The position numbers and the translations under genes were made by a program. 64,000 nt of DNA from Plotosus lineatus (Eukaryota; Chordata; Actinopteri; Siluriformes; Plotosidae), in the NCBI GenBank assembly GCA_024760905.1, contig CM045734.1:39545564-39609563 (forward strand), read 5' to 3'. Below are positions 44,533 to 57,364 of this stretch, piece by piece; the first letter of the stretch is position 1; each line of letters starts with the position of its first letter. The notes under the pieces are model-generated. The model was not told the origin of the DNA and ran no database searches. It saw only the letters and a list, made by a program, of their open reading frames with translations.

Positions 44533-44575
44533 CTCTCTCTCTCTCTCTTTCTCTCTTGCTCCCTCTCTCTCATTT

Positions 44576-44609
<34 letters not shown>

Positions 44610-45025
44610 AATCTCCTTCTCTCAAGGGTGCGCTGCAGGCCACGCCCACAAGACGTGAATTCAAAGCGCATTCCCTGCTTGACAAACTCAACTTTAATTT
44701 GATTCCTTGAGGGATCAGAATTCCAGATGAGCTCAAATGCGCCCACATTTATTAAACATTTACTGAATTAACTTAAAAAACTAAACTAAAACCTAAAGCG
44801 TGAAGCTTCCTTCTGTCTCTATCTGGGAGGCCCGGGATGTTGAGAGACAAGCCAATGAGAGAGCAACTCGCGCGTCCTGTGAAATTTTGATTGGCGCGTT
44901 TGAATTTTGAATTTCTTTTCGTAAGAGGGGGTTGTTTCGTATTTCGGGGACGGAAACTCAAGAAAATGTTTTTTGTATTCCGGGGATTTCGTACAAAGGG
45001 GTCTTCGTAAATTGGGGGCTGACTG
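44174..45025 (+). mobile_element. Tigger-like TIR element 3
   Basis: 852 bp, ends CAGTCGGCCCCCAATTTACG and CGTAAATTGGGGGCTGACTG (near-perfect inverted repeat), TA at 44172-44173 and 45026-45027. The interior holds (CA)n at 44455-44527 and a (CT)-rich tract to 44615. No transposase fragment is recognised. Confidence 0.88.
44455..44615. repeat. (CA)n followed by (CT)-rich tract
   Basis: About 35 CA units, then interrupted CT repeats, all inside Tigger-like element 3. Confidence 0.95.
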
Positions 45026-45027
45026 TA

Positions 45028-45329
45028 TTTCACACCTTTTGTGAGTTGCATTTAATTTGTCACAACTTTAAATATTGCTAATACCAAGGGCTTTATGAAA
45101 AGTACTTTACTGCACATGTAATAAAACCGCAAACTTATTTACGCTTAAGTTGAACCTAGTTCATTTTTTGTGTGCAGTCAACTCCTCATGAACTCTTGGT
45201 GCATCCATGTGAGTAAATACAAGGTTAACCGTGTTTGCTGTGCACACTCCTTCAACAAACTCATCAAAGCTCAAGGTGACGTGACCCTTAGTGAAGGGTG
45301 TGCATGTGTGTGTGCGCGTGTGTGCGCAC

Positions 45330-45375
<46 letters not shown>

Positions 45376-46600
45376 TGAGGGTGTAGCTTTGTTACAGCTC
45401 TACAGAGTGTTTCAATTGTAGAAACTGGATGCACATACCATCATCAGGCAATTCTTCAGAAAATCCTAATCACTATTCATAAGAATATACGTACCATTCA
45501 TCAGAATATTTATACACAGTGCATTCAGAAAAACCTCTGACTATGTTCCAACAGTATGCAGTACGTGACAGACTGCAAAGTTGTTGGCACAATAAATAAG
45601 GAGTGTTGATACAGTGTATGGAAATATTTCTGTTGAAAAGGAACATTCCCTGTTGAGGTGGTCTTCAGGGAAATTAAAGGACTGTACAGCAGTGGTAAAT
45701 GTTTACTGGGTTATTCTCATAAGCAACCTCCAATACAATAGAGACAGTTACAACCTCCCTGCGGTCCAGAAGGTAGATGGGTTGGGATGCCTTTCTGAAA
45801 CATATTGTGTAGTACATTTTTCAGGTCATCTGATACAGCAGAAAGAGGGATCCTGGCGGAAAAATACCCTGTTTATATAGGTTTTGAAATGACTCCAGGA
45901 GAACATTACTTTACATATATTACTGCTATTTAAGTCAACATGCATATTTATTCAGCTGGTGTTTTGAAGAAGGAACCTAGTGTGCTTGTTGTAAAATGAC
46001 TTCTCCAAATCGACCAATCAATGACTAAAATGCACTGTTCAGGTTTGTTTTTGCATGTAACAATAAAACACACTAAAATAATATTTAATATTACTTCCTG
46101 TTGTCACTTCAATTAAAGCAACTCTTTAAAAATCCTTCCATCATCAGTCTCTTTTTTAAATGTCTCTTTGTTGAAACTAGAAACACTCAGAGAGTGTTAT
46201 TCTCATTTCTGCTAAATGTTATTTTCACAATTCATTTCTCACTCTTTGGCCATGGGGATCATCCTTTATTCTTCAGTAAAATTTCCCTTAAAAAAAAACA
46301 ACAATTTCATATCATGATTAAAACCAAAACAGAATGTAAATTGGATCATATTTCCACCCTCCAATTTTTTAAAATCAAAATCAGTTCATAACTTTTTTGT
46401 TGCTAACAAACAAACATGCAAATAAAAAACAATTCTGAAAAAACATGACCTTACTGGAAGATATATGCAATTAACAGGAAAAAAACAGCATGTAATTTCA
46501 TAGATCAGTAAATTCTATGAGTCCAATGGCAGTAGCTTATTTGTTAGCATCAAGGCATGACCAAGCGTTGGACAGGTCCAAAGTGCCATTGAAAACAGTC
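45028..46600. other. AT-rich region, no gene recognised
   Basis: Contains a (GT)n tract at 45330-45373. QLLMNSWCIHVSKYK at 45180 follows a TTTGTGTGCAG acceptor-like site but is too short to name. No repeat family recognised in the rest. Confidence 0.35.
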
Positions 46601-46604
46601 AGGT

Positions 46605-49600
46605 CAGCTCAGGTCAGGTATGAGGGCATGCGCCGGGTCAGCACTTCGCTGCGTCCACCAGCTGCCTCCACTATTCTGGCTATCTCCTAGCGATCGACCA
46701 GGCCTGCATAGGGCCCATACCCCCCGGCAGGGCAGCCCTCAGCTGTGACAACCACGTCGCATGCGGCTGTCCCCGCGATCGGCTCCAGCCTCTAGGATCC
46801 CGAACGGACAGGAGCTGGTGTGCTGGGTCTGAAGGCGGGAAACGCGCCAAGTGCCCATAGTAGCGCAGCTGACGGTCGCGGATCAAGCAGGTTACTCTTA
46901 CCATCCTCACATCCCCGAGCACCTTCCGGTTGGTAACAAAGTCCCACCAGCGGTATCCAAAGATGCGGCGAAGGGAAGTCGTAACGAAGGAGTCCAGTCA
47001 TCATCCAAGCTCAACCGTGAGCGTCCATGTCTCGCTCGAGTAGAGCGAGACAGGGAGCACAAGGGAGCAAAAGACTTGGGCTTTCGTCCACCTGCTCAGA
47101 TACCTTGACCGCCACATGGTCCTGTCCAGCAAGTTCATCGCCCACTAGGCTAGGCCAAGCCAACGATTGATCTCGGCACTGCAATCAGTGGAACGATGAA
47201 CCACGCTGCCAAGGTAAGTGAAAGACTCCACGATCTCTACTCTTTCACGACCCACAGCGATCGAGTCCACGGCAGCATCCAAGAGGTCGCCGAAAGCCTG
47301 GATCTTGATTTTGATCCAGGAGACTCGCAAGCGATTCCACCTCCTCACTAAGCGAACAGAGAGTCTCCGTCAGGACATCCACCGTCTCCGCCAAGATCAC
47401 TGCGTCACTGGCAAAGTCCAGATCAGTAATCCGAATCTCACCGAACGACACACCGCAGGCCGATCCACCCGATACCGCCACCATGATCGAGTCCATTGCA
47501 GTACTGAAGAGAGTGGGGGCTAGAACACACCCCTGCCTCACTCCGATCTCGACTGAAAAGAAGTCAGAGGTGGAGCCCCCACACGTCACAGCACTCTCTG
47601 TCCCAGAATACAGCGACGAGATCAGCCAGACCAGAGCCGACGGGATCCTACGTAGACGAAGTATGCCCCAGAGGGCCTCCCTATCCACCGAGTCAAATGC
47701 CTTCTGAAAGTCTATATAGACAGCAAGGAACCCCTTATCAAACTCCCGCAAGCACTCAGATAGGACGCAGAGTGCCAGGATGCGGTCAATGGTAGACCTC
47801 TTCGGTGTAAACCCGGACTGTTCAGGGTGCTGGTGCGCCAGAAGCTGCTGTCAAATCATGTCCAGTAGAATCCGTGCAAAGACCTTGCCCAGAACTGAGA
47901 GGAGAGTAACCCCCCGGTAGCTGTTGCATTCTCGGGTATCACCCTTCCCCTTCCAGATCGGGACAACCCTTCCCCTTACAGTCAGTTGGGATGACACCAG
48001 TGCTCCACACGGAGCACACGAGAACGAACAGCCACCTGAGGACGGCCTCACATCCCGCCTTAAGCATTTCCACGTGGATACCACAAACTTCCGCAGATTT
48101 GCCATCCGCCAAGCGCCCGATCGCCCTCCAAGTTTCCTCAAGAGTTGGCGGGTCGCAGCCTGGAGGAGGGTTGGCAACAAGAGTTTCAGCATCCCTGACG
48201 GCAAGGCTCCAAGCGGGAGGGTCAGCACGATACAACTCCTCAAAGTACGCGGCCCAATGAGTCATCACTTCAGATTCCTTGGTAAGGACACTACCGTCTG
48301 CAGCTTTCACAATCTGGCATCGCGATTTGGACCGAGAGGAATGGAGGCTCCGCAATGCCCTGTAAGCTGAGCGAGAGTCACTCAGATTCAAGTGGCCTTC
48401 GACCGTCTCACAGAGATCGTGGTCTGCAGCCTCCCGATCTCTTCACATCGCCTTGATGGCTTCGCGCTTCAGGTCCCTGGCCAGTCCAGCTCTGCCGTCG
48501 AGTCGAGCCTCTCTCACTCTCTCGATGACGTCGATGGTCTCAGAGGAGATGGCCGTTCCCGGTCGTCTGGGCGACCCCGGTATGCAGCCACGGGACACCT
48601 CCAGTATACGGTCTCTGAAGCCAGCCCAGAGATCCTACGTGCCTGCACCCGCGTCCAGATCCTCCAGGGATTCCCCAAGCCTACTGGCGAACTCCGAAGC
48701 CACATCAGGGTCCCCGAGTCGGCATTTGACGAGCCGGGGCTTTCTCAGGGCGCCTGAATCGCATCTTCAGAGTTGCCACCAGAAGCCCGTGATCTCCCGA
48801 GAAGAGCTGGGCACTTTTGAAGACACGGCAGTTCTGGACCAGCCGCCAGCGACTACCTACGAGAACATGGTCGATCTCCTTCCTAGTGACGCCGTTGTTG
48901 GAGGACCAAGTCCAGTGTCGCGGAGCCGATCTCTGGAACCATGGGCCAGCAATCCTAAGCCCCTTTTTGCGAAGTCAAGAAGCATTAAGGCGCTTTCATC
49001 GCGGCGTCCAGAGCCGTGAGGACCGACGCATGCTTTGTAGCCATCCTGGTTAGTGCCAGTGGTTGCATTGAAGTCCCCCAGTACGATCAGGGTGTCCATT
49101 CCCGGAACCCCCGACACCACCGAGTAGAGCTGGTCGTAGAAGGTTTCCTTTGTGGATCGATCACTCACCCGGGTCGGAGCGTACACTGCGACGATAGAGA
49201 GCGTCCCCACTGTGTGAGTCATCCTCAGTCGCATAATATGCTCGTTGACTGGGACCACCTCCGATACCAACGGAGCCAATCGATCAGCGATGGCCACTTC
49301 CTGAGTGTGAAGACCGTCGGCCTGGCCAGACCAGTAGTAGGTGTACCCACTGACACCTGTCTCGCCGGACCCAGGCCGCCGCACCTCAGAGAGGGCCACA
49401 ATGCTGACGCCAAGCAGATTAAGCTCCCTTGATACCAGAGGCAGGTGAGAGTCGTCCCGCAGGGAAGTCACGTTCCATGCGTCGACCCGGACCGATCGCC
49501 TCAGATTCAACTGAGGCGACCGAAAGCAGCTGGTGTCCAACACCTTTGCACCGCCCGCATCGCTCACCCTATCACGTCCGACCTGGTTGCTCCAGGATTT

Positions 49601-49760
49601 CACCCCTATCATGGAGTGGGTGTCCCGGAGGCTTTGCTCCACCCCCCTCATACATACCGGGTTACTCCCCCGGAGCGGACTCCAGCGTTTAGTTGTGTGT
49701 TTTGCTGGCGTTTTTAAGAGGGCAGGGGTGCAAACCCCACCCCCGAGGCTCCTCTAGGGC
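46605..49760 (-). mobile_element. Degenerate APE/RT non-LTR retrotransposon, non-RTE clade
   Basis: Minus strand, ~3.1 kb. The order is 5'UTR (to 49652), apurinic-type endonuclease (WNVTSLRDD, ALSEVRRPG, VLGDFNATTG), reverse transcriptase (TLLSVLGKVFARIL, VYIDFQKAFDSVDREALWG, GVRQGCVLAPTLFS) and C-terminal domain (IRDRQLRYYGHLARFPPSDP). At least five frame breaks. The polymerase motif reads DFASD instead of the usual FADD, so the active site is lost. I recall a common fish and shark family with this layout but cannot name its clade with certainty. Confidence 0.9.
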
Positions 49761-49764
49761 AGGG

Positions 49765-50077
49765 ACGCCGCTCCCTGACAGGCAGATGCCCGGAGGTATT
49801 GACAACAGTGGCAGCATTGAAATCTGTCTCAGGCCAAAATGCTAACAACAATTTTCCAAATTTTGTAACTATAGTCAGTAACTGACTCTTCGAGCAAATG
49901 TTAGTGGTCCCAAGCTTTAAAAATGTAAATAACATTGTTGAAAACAGTGGTAAGTTCACTATTATAAAAATGATAAATACCAAAAAAAGTGTTTAGATCT
50001 AAAATAATTTAGCTAAAAGTCTTAATTTCACACACACACCTTTACCTTAACAAATGAATTAACAAAATGAAATAATA

Positions 50078-50139
<62 letters not shown>

Positions 50140-50800
50140 ATGCCAATGAATGCCAGTGATCTATGTATACACACATGCATTTACTGCTTTAAATGGGTTA
50201 AATTCTTTAGCCCAATTTGTCATGAATTAAATTGTGGGCTTTTCAACATAAAGAAATAAACAGTGAGACATAATACGCCACGATATTATATTATTTTATT
50301 ATATTATATTCTTTTTCATAATCTGATATATATATATATATATATATATAGTCCACTAACACAGTCATACTCTCAATTCTTAACAAAATTTGTAAATAAA
50401 GTAAACAGTGTTAGGCGATGTGGCTTCAAATTGGCACGCTGAAAAGTCAAGAGATGCCATTCCACTCGTAGAAAACAATTCACAGAGAAACCACGTGGTA
50501 CATTCTTCTCTATCCTGAAGACTTTACCATTTTGGAAAACTTAGTGGAGGATGCAACACACTAATATTGGAGAGTCGTTATCATCCTGTCAGAATATTTA
50601 TAAAACCTTACAAAAAATCCTTCATTACAGAAATCTTTATATGACTGATTAAACATTTTCTTTTTTATGTTATTTATATTATTAAATTATGGAAAGTTGA
50701 CTGTCTACCACAGTGGTTAGTTGTTACCATAAAACTTTAAAAAGCTTAATACTAACATAGCTGTTTATATTATTCGTACAAAATTAATTACCAGTATCGA
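49765..50800. other. AT-rich region with (GT)n and (TA)n tracts
   Basis: (GT)n at 50080-50137 and (TA)n at 50329-50350. No gene, exon or transposon recognised. Confidence 0.45.
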
Positions 50801-50804
50801 AGTA

Positions 50805-51007
50805 CAGGGATCCCTTACTTTCCAGGGTTAATTGGGACCGAGATCCCCATGCGACCATCGAAATCTGCAAAGTAGGATCACCCCCCCCCCGACTGATGTA
50901 TACAGTACGTACATGTGTATATCAATAAATACATATTCAATGCTATAAATGCTTATAATAACAATTAAACATTTAAAAATAATGTATAAGATGTAAATAA
51001 AATATAA

Positions 51008-51086
<79 letters not shown>

Positions 51087-51363
51087 TGCACGCGCGCGCA
51101 CTTGCACACACTCAGATGCACACCTCACAACAATGTAAGTAGTTTTGATGGGAGGTTTTAGGTTGTTTTTTTTTGTTTTGTGTTGGTTTAGGGTGGGGTT
51201 TTTTTGTTGTTGTATAATTGGCCTTGTTTTTGTGGCATTTTCCTTAACTTTTTCCCCTATTCTTCCTTAATTTCCTTATTGTTTTAATTCAATGAATATT
51301 TAAAAAAAAACGCTATGCACTGAAGCCGCATGAATTGAAGCGCGAAGTAGCGAGGGATCCCTG
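50805..51363 (-). mobile_element. CAGGGATCCCTCG-type TIR element, best-preserved copy
   Basis: 559 bp from CAGGGATCCCTTACTTTCC to GAAGTAGCGAGGGATCCCTG with TA at 50803-50804 and 51364-51365. An internal (CA)n tract lies at 51012-51082. No coding capacity. Confidence 0.9.
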
Positions 51364-51365
51364 TA

Positions 51366-51750
51366 TACAGCTGTGTTAAGATGTTCAGTTGGTTAGGGCT
51401 CATACTTTGACAATGCCCGGTTCCTTTTCAGAGTACAGCACTGTACATACGAAAACAAATCAAGGATGTGTGTGATGGGCTCAAATATTTCCTTTCAACA
51501 TGTTTACTTGTTTTACTGAATTCCTTTGATCTAATTGAGACCATGTTAAGTGTTCCCCGAAGAACTATTCTTCAACTTTAAAACCCCACACATATTTAGC
51601 CAGCTATTGTTCTAAAGAGAGTTATTTATCATTATGCGCATATCTGTGTGTGGGATGTGTTGCTCTACAAAAACATCAAACAGCCATTCAGTAAAAATTG
51701 CATGCACTATGTTCCATGCAATTCTCAAATTCAAATCAAAAAGTCACTTT
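51366..51750. other. Spacer, nothing recognised
   Basis: AT-rich. No supported feature. Confidence 0.35.
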
Positions 51751-51754
51751 TACT

Positions 51755-52090
51755 TTACATTCATTTACTGAACTGCTTTTCTTTCAAGGATCACGGGGAA
51801 GCTGAAGCCTATCTCAGCCAATTCAGGATACATGTAGAGTTTTATACCTTGAACATCTCATCAGTACGTTGCAGGGCAATACATCACTTATACACTTTTA
51901 CACCCACACTCGACTTTGGGGAAATTTGGCACTGCCAATAGGTTTACTCTGCTTATCTTTGGATTGTGGGAGGAAACCAGAGTACCCCGAGGAAATCATG
52001 CAAGCACAAGGAGAACATGCAGACCCCACACAGAAGCCTGGGATTCAAACTCAGGATCGTCTTGTGCTACCGTGCCACCCACTTTTAAGT
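51755..52090 (-). mobile_element. V-SINE-like copy, diverged
   Basis: Minus strand: AGGATCACGGGGAAGCTGAAG (tail) through GATTGTGGGAGGAAACCAGAG and AGGAGAACATGCAGACCCCACAC to ACTCAGGATC...GTGCTACCGTGCCACC (head). Confidence 0.72.
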
Positions 52091-52094
52091 TTTT

Positions 52095-52675
52095 ATCTGA
52101 AATCTATTTCTAAACCTTTTCTTTGGACTGCGTGTTCCCTTCCAATATTCATTAAAACATGAACCAGGATTAATTACTTTGTCCTTTATAAACATGAGCA
52201 TACACATGGATGATACACGCTTGTGTTTTCCTGCCAACGGGTCTGCAAAACCGTAATATATTGGACAACTGTTTTTTATAGAAATTAAAACGAGCGTGTT
52301 TATATGATAAAGACCTTGAACATATCCTCAAGACCAGCTTTGATCCAGGTAGTGATGCACATTCAGTCAGCATTTTTAAAACTATGAGAACAACAGTCAT
52401 GTGAAGCCAAACAGGAAAACCTAGATTTCTCCTGAGAGAAATTGCACCAACAGAAATGATCTTAGAACAATGGACTGAAATGTTAGGCTGGAAGCAAGCA
52501 TGAAAAACTTTGTTTTGTATATTATTATTATTGCCAGCTACTTGGGTGTTATTCAGTGTAAAGCAATCCAAGTCATTCTAGGAAGTCCACCACACCTTAG
52601 GTCAAAACAGGGACAATTTATATTCAGTTATCTTCACCAAAAGGAAACTCTTGGAAATCTGGAAGGATGTACAGT
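52095..52675. other. Spacer, nothing recognised
   Basis: Open frames on both strands (133 codons minus, 88 plus) lack recognisable motifs and splice context. Confidence 0.3.
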
Positions 52676-52678
52676 TAT

Positions 52679-52765
52679 AGCAGTGCTTCTCAAAAAGTGG
52701 GGTGTGCCCCCCCCCCCAGGGGGGGCATGGTATGATGCCGGGGGTGATGCCAGGGGGGTTAAATA
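52679..52765 (+). mobile_element. hAT-like terminal fragment
   Basis: CAGTGCTTCTCAAAAAGTGGGG with a C-run, a common hAT MITE end. The other end was not found. Confidence 0.45.
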
Positions 52766-52850
52766 ACAATGTAAAGGTACACTGTGTGCTTATAAGCACT
52801 GTCTCATCCTCTCATCCAGATTAAATATTATTTATTTTAAGCTTCATTCG

Positions 52851-53552
52851 TTCGCATTCTGAACTACTTAATCCTAATTAGGGTCACGGTGAGGCTGGCG
52901 ACCATTGAAGCTGACTCTGGGAGAGTGCAGGGTACACCCTAGACAGCTGGCTAGGCCATCGCAGGGCCAACACTCACACAACCATTCATACTCACACTCA
53001 CACCTATAGGTGATTTGGAACAGCCAATTAAACTACTGTGCATCTTTTTGGACCGTAGGAGGAAACAGACATACCCAGAGGAAACCCAAACAAGCACAGG
53101 GATAGCATGGAAACTCCACACAGAAATGCCAGCACTGGGAATTGAACCCAGGACCTTCTTGCTGAGGGTAGTGGTGGCCTAGAGGTATAGGTGCTGGATC
53201 ACTGATTCTAAGATTGGGGGTTCAAGCCCCACTCACGACAGGTTGTCACTGTCCCCCCCAGTGCAGCTAACTGGGTTATCAAAGGCCGGCCATGTCTCTC
53301 ACTGTCTATAGTGTGAGGCTGTAAAAGAACCATCGCTGACTTTCGTAAAGAGTAGCTGCAAAGCCGTCCGCATGTTTCCACCCTGTGATGACCTGGCGAG
53401 CTGTCCAGGGTGGACTCTGCCCTCGCCTGGAGTTGGCTGGGGTGGGCACCAGCCTCCCTGTGACCCTAATTAAGATTAAGTGGTTACAGAAAATGAACTG
53501 AACCTTCTTGCTGTGAGGCTGACATTCTAACCACTACGCCACCATGCGGTAT
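52851..53552 (-). mobile_element. V-SINE-like copy split by a SINE
   Basis: Minus-strand V-SINE (tail CTTAATCCTAATTAGGGTC, middle GGAAACTCCACACAGAAATGCC, head GACCTTCTTGCTGTGAGGC...CTAACCACTACGCCACC) interrupted at 53165-53501. Confidence 0.88.
53165..53501 (+). mobile_element. tRNA-derived SINE, type II tail, nested in a V-SINE
   Basis: Full length, head GGGTAGTGGTGGCCTAGAGGT. The target duplication ACCTTCTTGCTG is at 53153-53164 and 53502-53513. Confidence 0.94.
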
Positions 53553-53583
53553 TTTAAGCTTCAGAAGGATTTAGTTGTACTTA

Positions 53584-53915
53584 GGGGCAGTGGTGGTCTA
53601 GTGGTATAGGGCACTGGATCGCTGATTCTGAGGTTGGGGGTTCAAGCCCCACTCGTTACTGGTTGTCACTGTCCCCCCAGTGCAGCTAACTGGGTTATCA
53701 AAGGCCAGCCATGTCTCTCACTGTCTCTGGTGAGAGGTTCATGTAAAAGAACCATTGCTGACTTTCGTAAAGAGTAGCTGCAAAGCCGTCAGCGTGTTTC
53801 TGTCCCTTTCTAAAGGATTGTGTCAGGAAGGGCATCTGACATAAAAACATATGCCAATTCAAACGTGTGAATTATTTGCTGGTGCGACCCCTGATAAAGA
53901 GAAAAAGCCGAAAGG
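53584..53915 (+). mobile_element. tRNA-derived SINE, RTE-type tail
   Basis: Full-length plus-strand copy from GGGGCAGTGGTGGTCTAGTGG to GAGAAAAAGCCGAAAGGAAAT. The CTGGTGCGACCCC portion of the tail is slightly changed. Confidence 0.88.
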
Positions 53916-54180
53916 AAATCTCTCAGTGTTTTGGTACAATTGTGTGCCTCATTTGCATTATTTTCTCTCCTGTTGGATGTTTTTCTCAGTGTCATTTGAC
54001 TCCTTGGAGATCTTAAAGCAAAAACTAAACACATAAATTTGACAGAGTCTCTCACTGCACTTAATGTCTTGACCCTTCAAATGAATCTTATCTGGTGAAA
54101 AGGTCTGGCTTTCTGTACTGGGTGCTAATGCTTACATATCAGTCTACCCTCAGCACTAATGTCAAGCTCCAATAGCTCAA

Positions 54181-54964
54181 TCTTCTTCTTCTTTATCCTT
54201 TCGGCTGTTCCCTTCAGGGGTCGCCACAGCAAATCATCTGCCTCCATTTCACCCTGCCCTCTGTATCTTCTTCTCTTACACCAACGACCTTCATGTCCTC
54301 CTTCACCACATCCATAAAGCTCCTCTTTGGTCTTCCTCTAGGCCTTCTGCCTGGTGGTTCCAACCTCAGCATCCTACCAATATACTCACTATCCCTCCTC
54401 TGTACATGTCCAAACCATCTCAATGTAGCCTCTCTGACTTTGTCTCCAAAGCATCTTACATGTGCTGTCCCTCTGATGTACTCATTCCTGATCCTATCCA
54501 TCCTCGTTACTCCCAGAGAGAACCTCAACATTTTCATCTCTGCTACCTCCAGCTCTGCCTCCTGTCTTTTCCCCAGAGCCACTGTTTATAAACCATACAA
54601 CATCGCTGGCCGCATCACCGTCTTGTACACTTTTCCTTTCATTCTTGCCAATACCTTCATATCACACATCACACCGGACACTTTTCTCCAACCATTCCAA
54701 CTTGCAAGCACACGCTTCTTCACCTCTTTTCCACACTCTTCACTGCTCTCGATTGTTGAGCCTAGGTACTTAAAATCCTCCACCTTCTTTATCTCTGCTC
54801 CGTTTAACCTCACCGTTCCTCTTGGGTCCTTCTCATTCACACACATGTATTCTGTCTTACTGAGGCTAACCTTTGTTCCTCTCCTTTCCAGGGCATACCT
54901 CCACCTCTAGATTTTCCTCCAGTTGTTCTCTGCTCTCACTACAGATCACAATGTCATCTGCACT
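54181..54964 (-). mobile_element. 5'-truncated RTE-clade LINE
   Basis: Minus-strand C-terminal frames (KVEDFKYLGSTIESS, LRWFGHVQRRDSEYIG) with one frame break near 54585. The 16-bp target duplication AGCTCCAATAGCTCAA is at 54165-54180 and 54965-54980. Confidence 0.95.
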
Positions 54965-54984
54965 AGCTCCAATAGCTCAATAGA

Positions 54985-55290
54985 CTTTTGTAATGAATAA
55001 GTTGTACCAGGTTGTGCACAGTTGCATTCTTCATCCCTGTTGAATTCCTGCATGCCTGAGTGGTTAGGTTGGTTGCAGTGATGTGGAATATGTGGAAAGG
55101 TCTGGGAACTGAGACACTGTCAAGGTGCGTTACAAACAACTAGTCAAAATGTGCAATACTTGTGGCTAGGATTTTTACTCTAGAATTTAATTATCTCAAA
55201 TCAGCTTGGGTGTATACCTTCAAAATATTTTTAATGTTTTTTTAATTTAATGAAATTTACAAGGAAACTAATTCATTTCTTATGGTTGTG
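54985..55290. other. Spacer, nothing recognised
   Basis: AT-rich. No supported feature. Confidence 0.35.
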
Positions 55291-55297
55291 ATATTGG

Positions 55298-55545
55298 CTG
55301 GCAGAGAAGCATAGCGGTAAGCCCGTTGATGTTACAGCCAGAGGGTACTGAGTTCTCGTCCTGGGCTTGGTGAAGGCGTTTCTGTGTAGAGCTTGCATGT
55401 TCTCCACATTCTTGCATAGGTTTCCTCCAGGTACTCTGGTTTCCTCCCAAAATCCAAAGATATGCACAGGTTAAATGGCTGTTTTAAATTGCGACAAAGT
55501 GTGGGTGTGAATCCAAAGTTGGCTCAGATAGGATCTTACCTCACC
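55298..55545 (+). mobile_element. V-SINE-like copy, diverged
   Basis: GCAGAGAAGCATAGCGGTAAG (head) through TTGCATGTTCTCCAC...GGTACTCTGGTTTCCTCCCA and AAAGATATGCACAGG. The 3' tail is weak. Confidence 0.65.
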
Positions 55546-55549
55546 ATAG

Positions 55550-55914
55550 GCATAATCAAACAAATGAATGGTTGTGATGATACCACTATGGAGATAATTA
55601 GACGAATGTTTCATGCCCAGTTTTTGCTGGATGAGTTTTAGCCTGGTTTTGTTGTTGCAGAGAAAAACAGCACTTTGAACAACAATTCTTTAGTTATGAG
55701 ATGAGATCAGTGGACTTACAAAACATAATGTACTGGCAGTATCAAAAATTCTTCATTGCTATCATGTGCCTGTGTAAAAGAAGTAATAAAATTATCTGAA
55801 CATCCTGAGATAGGTAGAAATTCAATAGTTGCAGTAGTGAAACAGATGACACTTAGATGCTAATAGAAAACATATGAAGAATTTGCGTTCATAAACAGAT
55901 AATTGTAATTGTTT
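55550..55914. other. Spacer, nothing recognised
   Basis: AT-rich. No supported feature. Confidence 0.35.
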
Positions 55915-55919
55915 TATTC

Positions 55920-56253
55920 ATTCATTCATTTTATGAATCATTTAATCCTAATTAGGGTCGCGGGGAGGCTTACGCCCATCCCAGCCAACTCCGGGCAAGG
56001 GCAGAGTACACCCTGGACAGCTCGCCAGGCCATCGCAGGGCGAAAACACGCCGATGGCTTTGCAGCTACTCTTTTTGAAAGTCAGCAATGGTTCTTTGAC
56101 ACGCCTTACACCATAGACAGTGAGAGACATGGCCGGCCTTTGATAACCCAGTTAGGTGCACTGGGGGACAATGACAACCTTGTGGAGAGTGGGACTCAAA
56201 CCCCCAACCTTTGGATCAGAAATCCAGCGCCCTATACCGCTAGACCACCACTG
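55920..56253 (-). mobile_element. tRNA-derived SINE, type II tail, full length
   Basis: Minus strand from the tail TTTAATCCTAATTAGGGTCGC to the head CAGTGGTGGTCTAGCGGTATAG (reverse complement). Confidence 0.88.
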
Positions 56254-56302
56254 AACTCTGAAAAAGTTGGTTTTCGCATAATTAAAACACTTATCTGTTT
56301 TC

Positions 56303-56640
56303 TGGCGGCACGGTGGTGTAGTGGTTAGCACGTCCGCCTCACAGCAAGAAGGCCTGGGTTCGATTCCCAGCCTGGGCGATTCTGTGTGGAGTTTGCATGC
56401 TCTCCCCATGCTTGCGTGGCTTTCCTCCGGGTGCTCCGGTTTCCTCCCACAATCCAAAGACATGCACAGTAGGTTAATTGGCTGTTCTAAATTGCCCGTA
56501 GGTTCGCATCATGCAGAAGACAATGGCAAACCACTGCACTAATCCTGCCAAGAAAACCTCCATGAAGATGATCACCAGGGTGTTCTCCTTCATGGCGGGT
56601 CGCCAATGGTCATTCTATGACTCAGACACTATATAGATAG
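56303..56640 (+). mobile_element. V-SINE-like copy with a different 3' part
   Basis: A well-preserved head and middle (GGCGGCACGGTGGTGTAGTGG, GGTTCGATTCCCAGCC, GTGTGGAGTTTGCATGCTCTC) to GTAGGTTCG, then a 3' segment GCATCATGCAGAAGACAATG...GGCGGGTCGCCAATGG not shared with the other copies here. Confidence 0.82.
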
Positions 56641-56644
56641 ATCT

Positions 56645-57360
56645 GTTTTTGATCTCACCCTCTACATACACCTAATAACCTCAAGGTCACTTAAAAGATG
56701 TTAGCTAGTTTACTGCACAAACCAGGATCACAATTATTGGTGACGGACCTTAAACGAAAAATAACAATTTTCTGGAAGTGTAACATTAGAGGATCTTCCT
56801 CGTACTATCTCCTAAAAACATGTCCATAGTTGGATTGGATACTCTGAACTGCACATAACGTTGAATGAATGTGAACATTAGTGCATGTATTGTGCTTTAC
56901 AATCATTCCTGCCTAAAGCTCAATGTTCTGGGGACAAGCTTCAGATCTAGTGTTCTGAATAATTCTAATATTATTCAATGACTCTTTGTGTTGCCCCAAG
57001 AAATAATATCAGTGTCATCTATTTAAACTAGTCTATTAAAATTATTATTCTAGTAATTAGTATATACAGTACATCACTATATCACACGTAGGAGGAAATA
57101 CAATACAGTATATATTTAGAGAAGGATCAGGTCAATACATTTCCATGGTGTGTTATGCTTAGCTTGTTGCTGGACCGGTGTAACCACAAGCACCCAATTC
57201 AGGTTAAGCTTCTACTGTATTGACATTCTTACTTCAGCTTACATTTCTCAAACAAACTAATATACAGTATTTACAAAGGTGTTTATTAAAAGTGATCCTA
57301 CTAATGATCATTTAATTAAATGTCTGAGTTCATGCATAGTTAATTCACTAATTAATTTAT
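56645..57360. other. Spacer, nothing recognised
   Basis: AT-rich. No supported gene or repeat. Confidence 0.35.
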
Positions 57361-57364
57361 CAGG

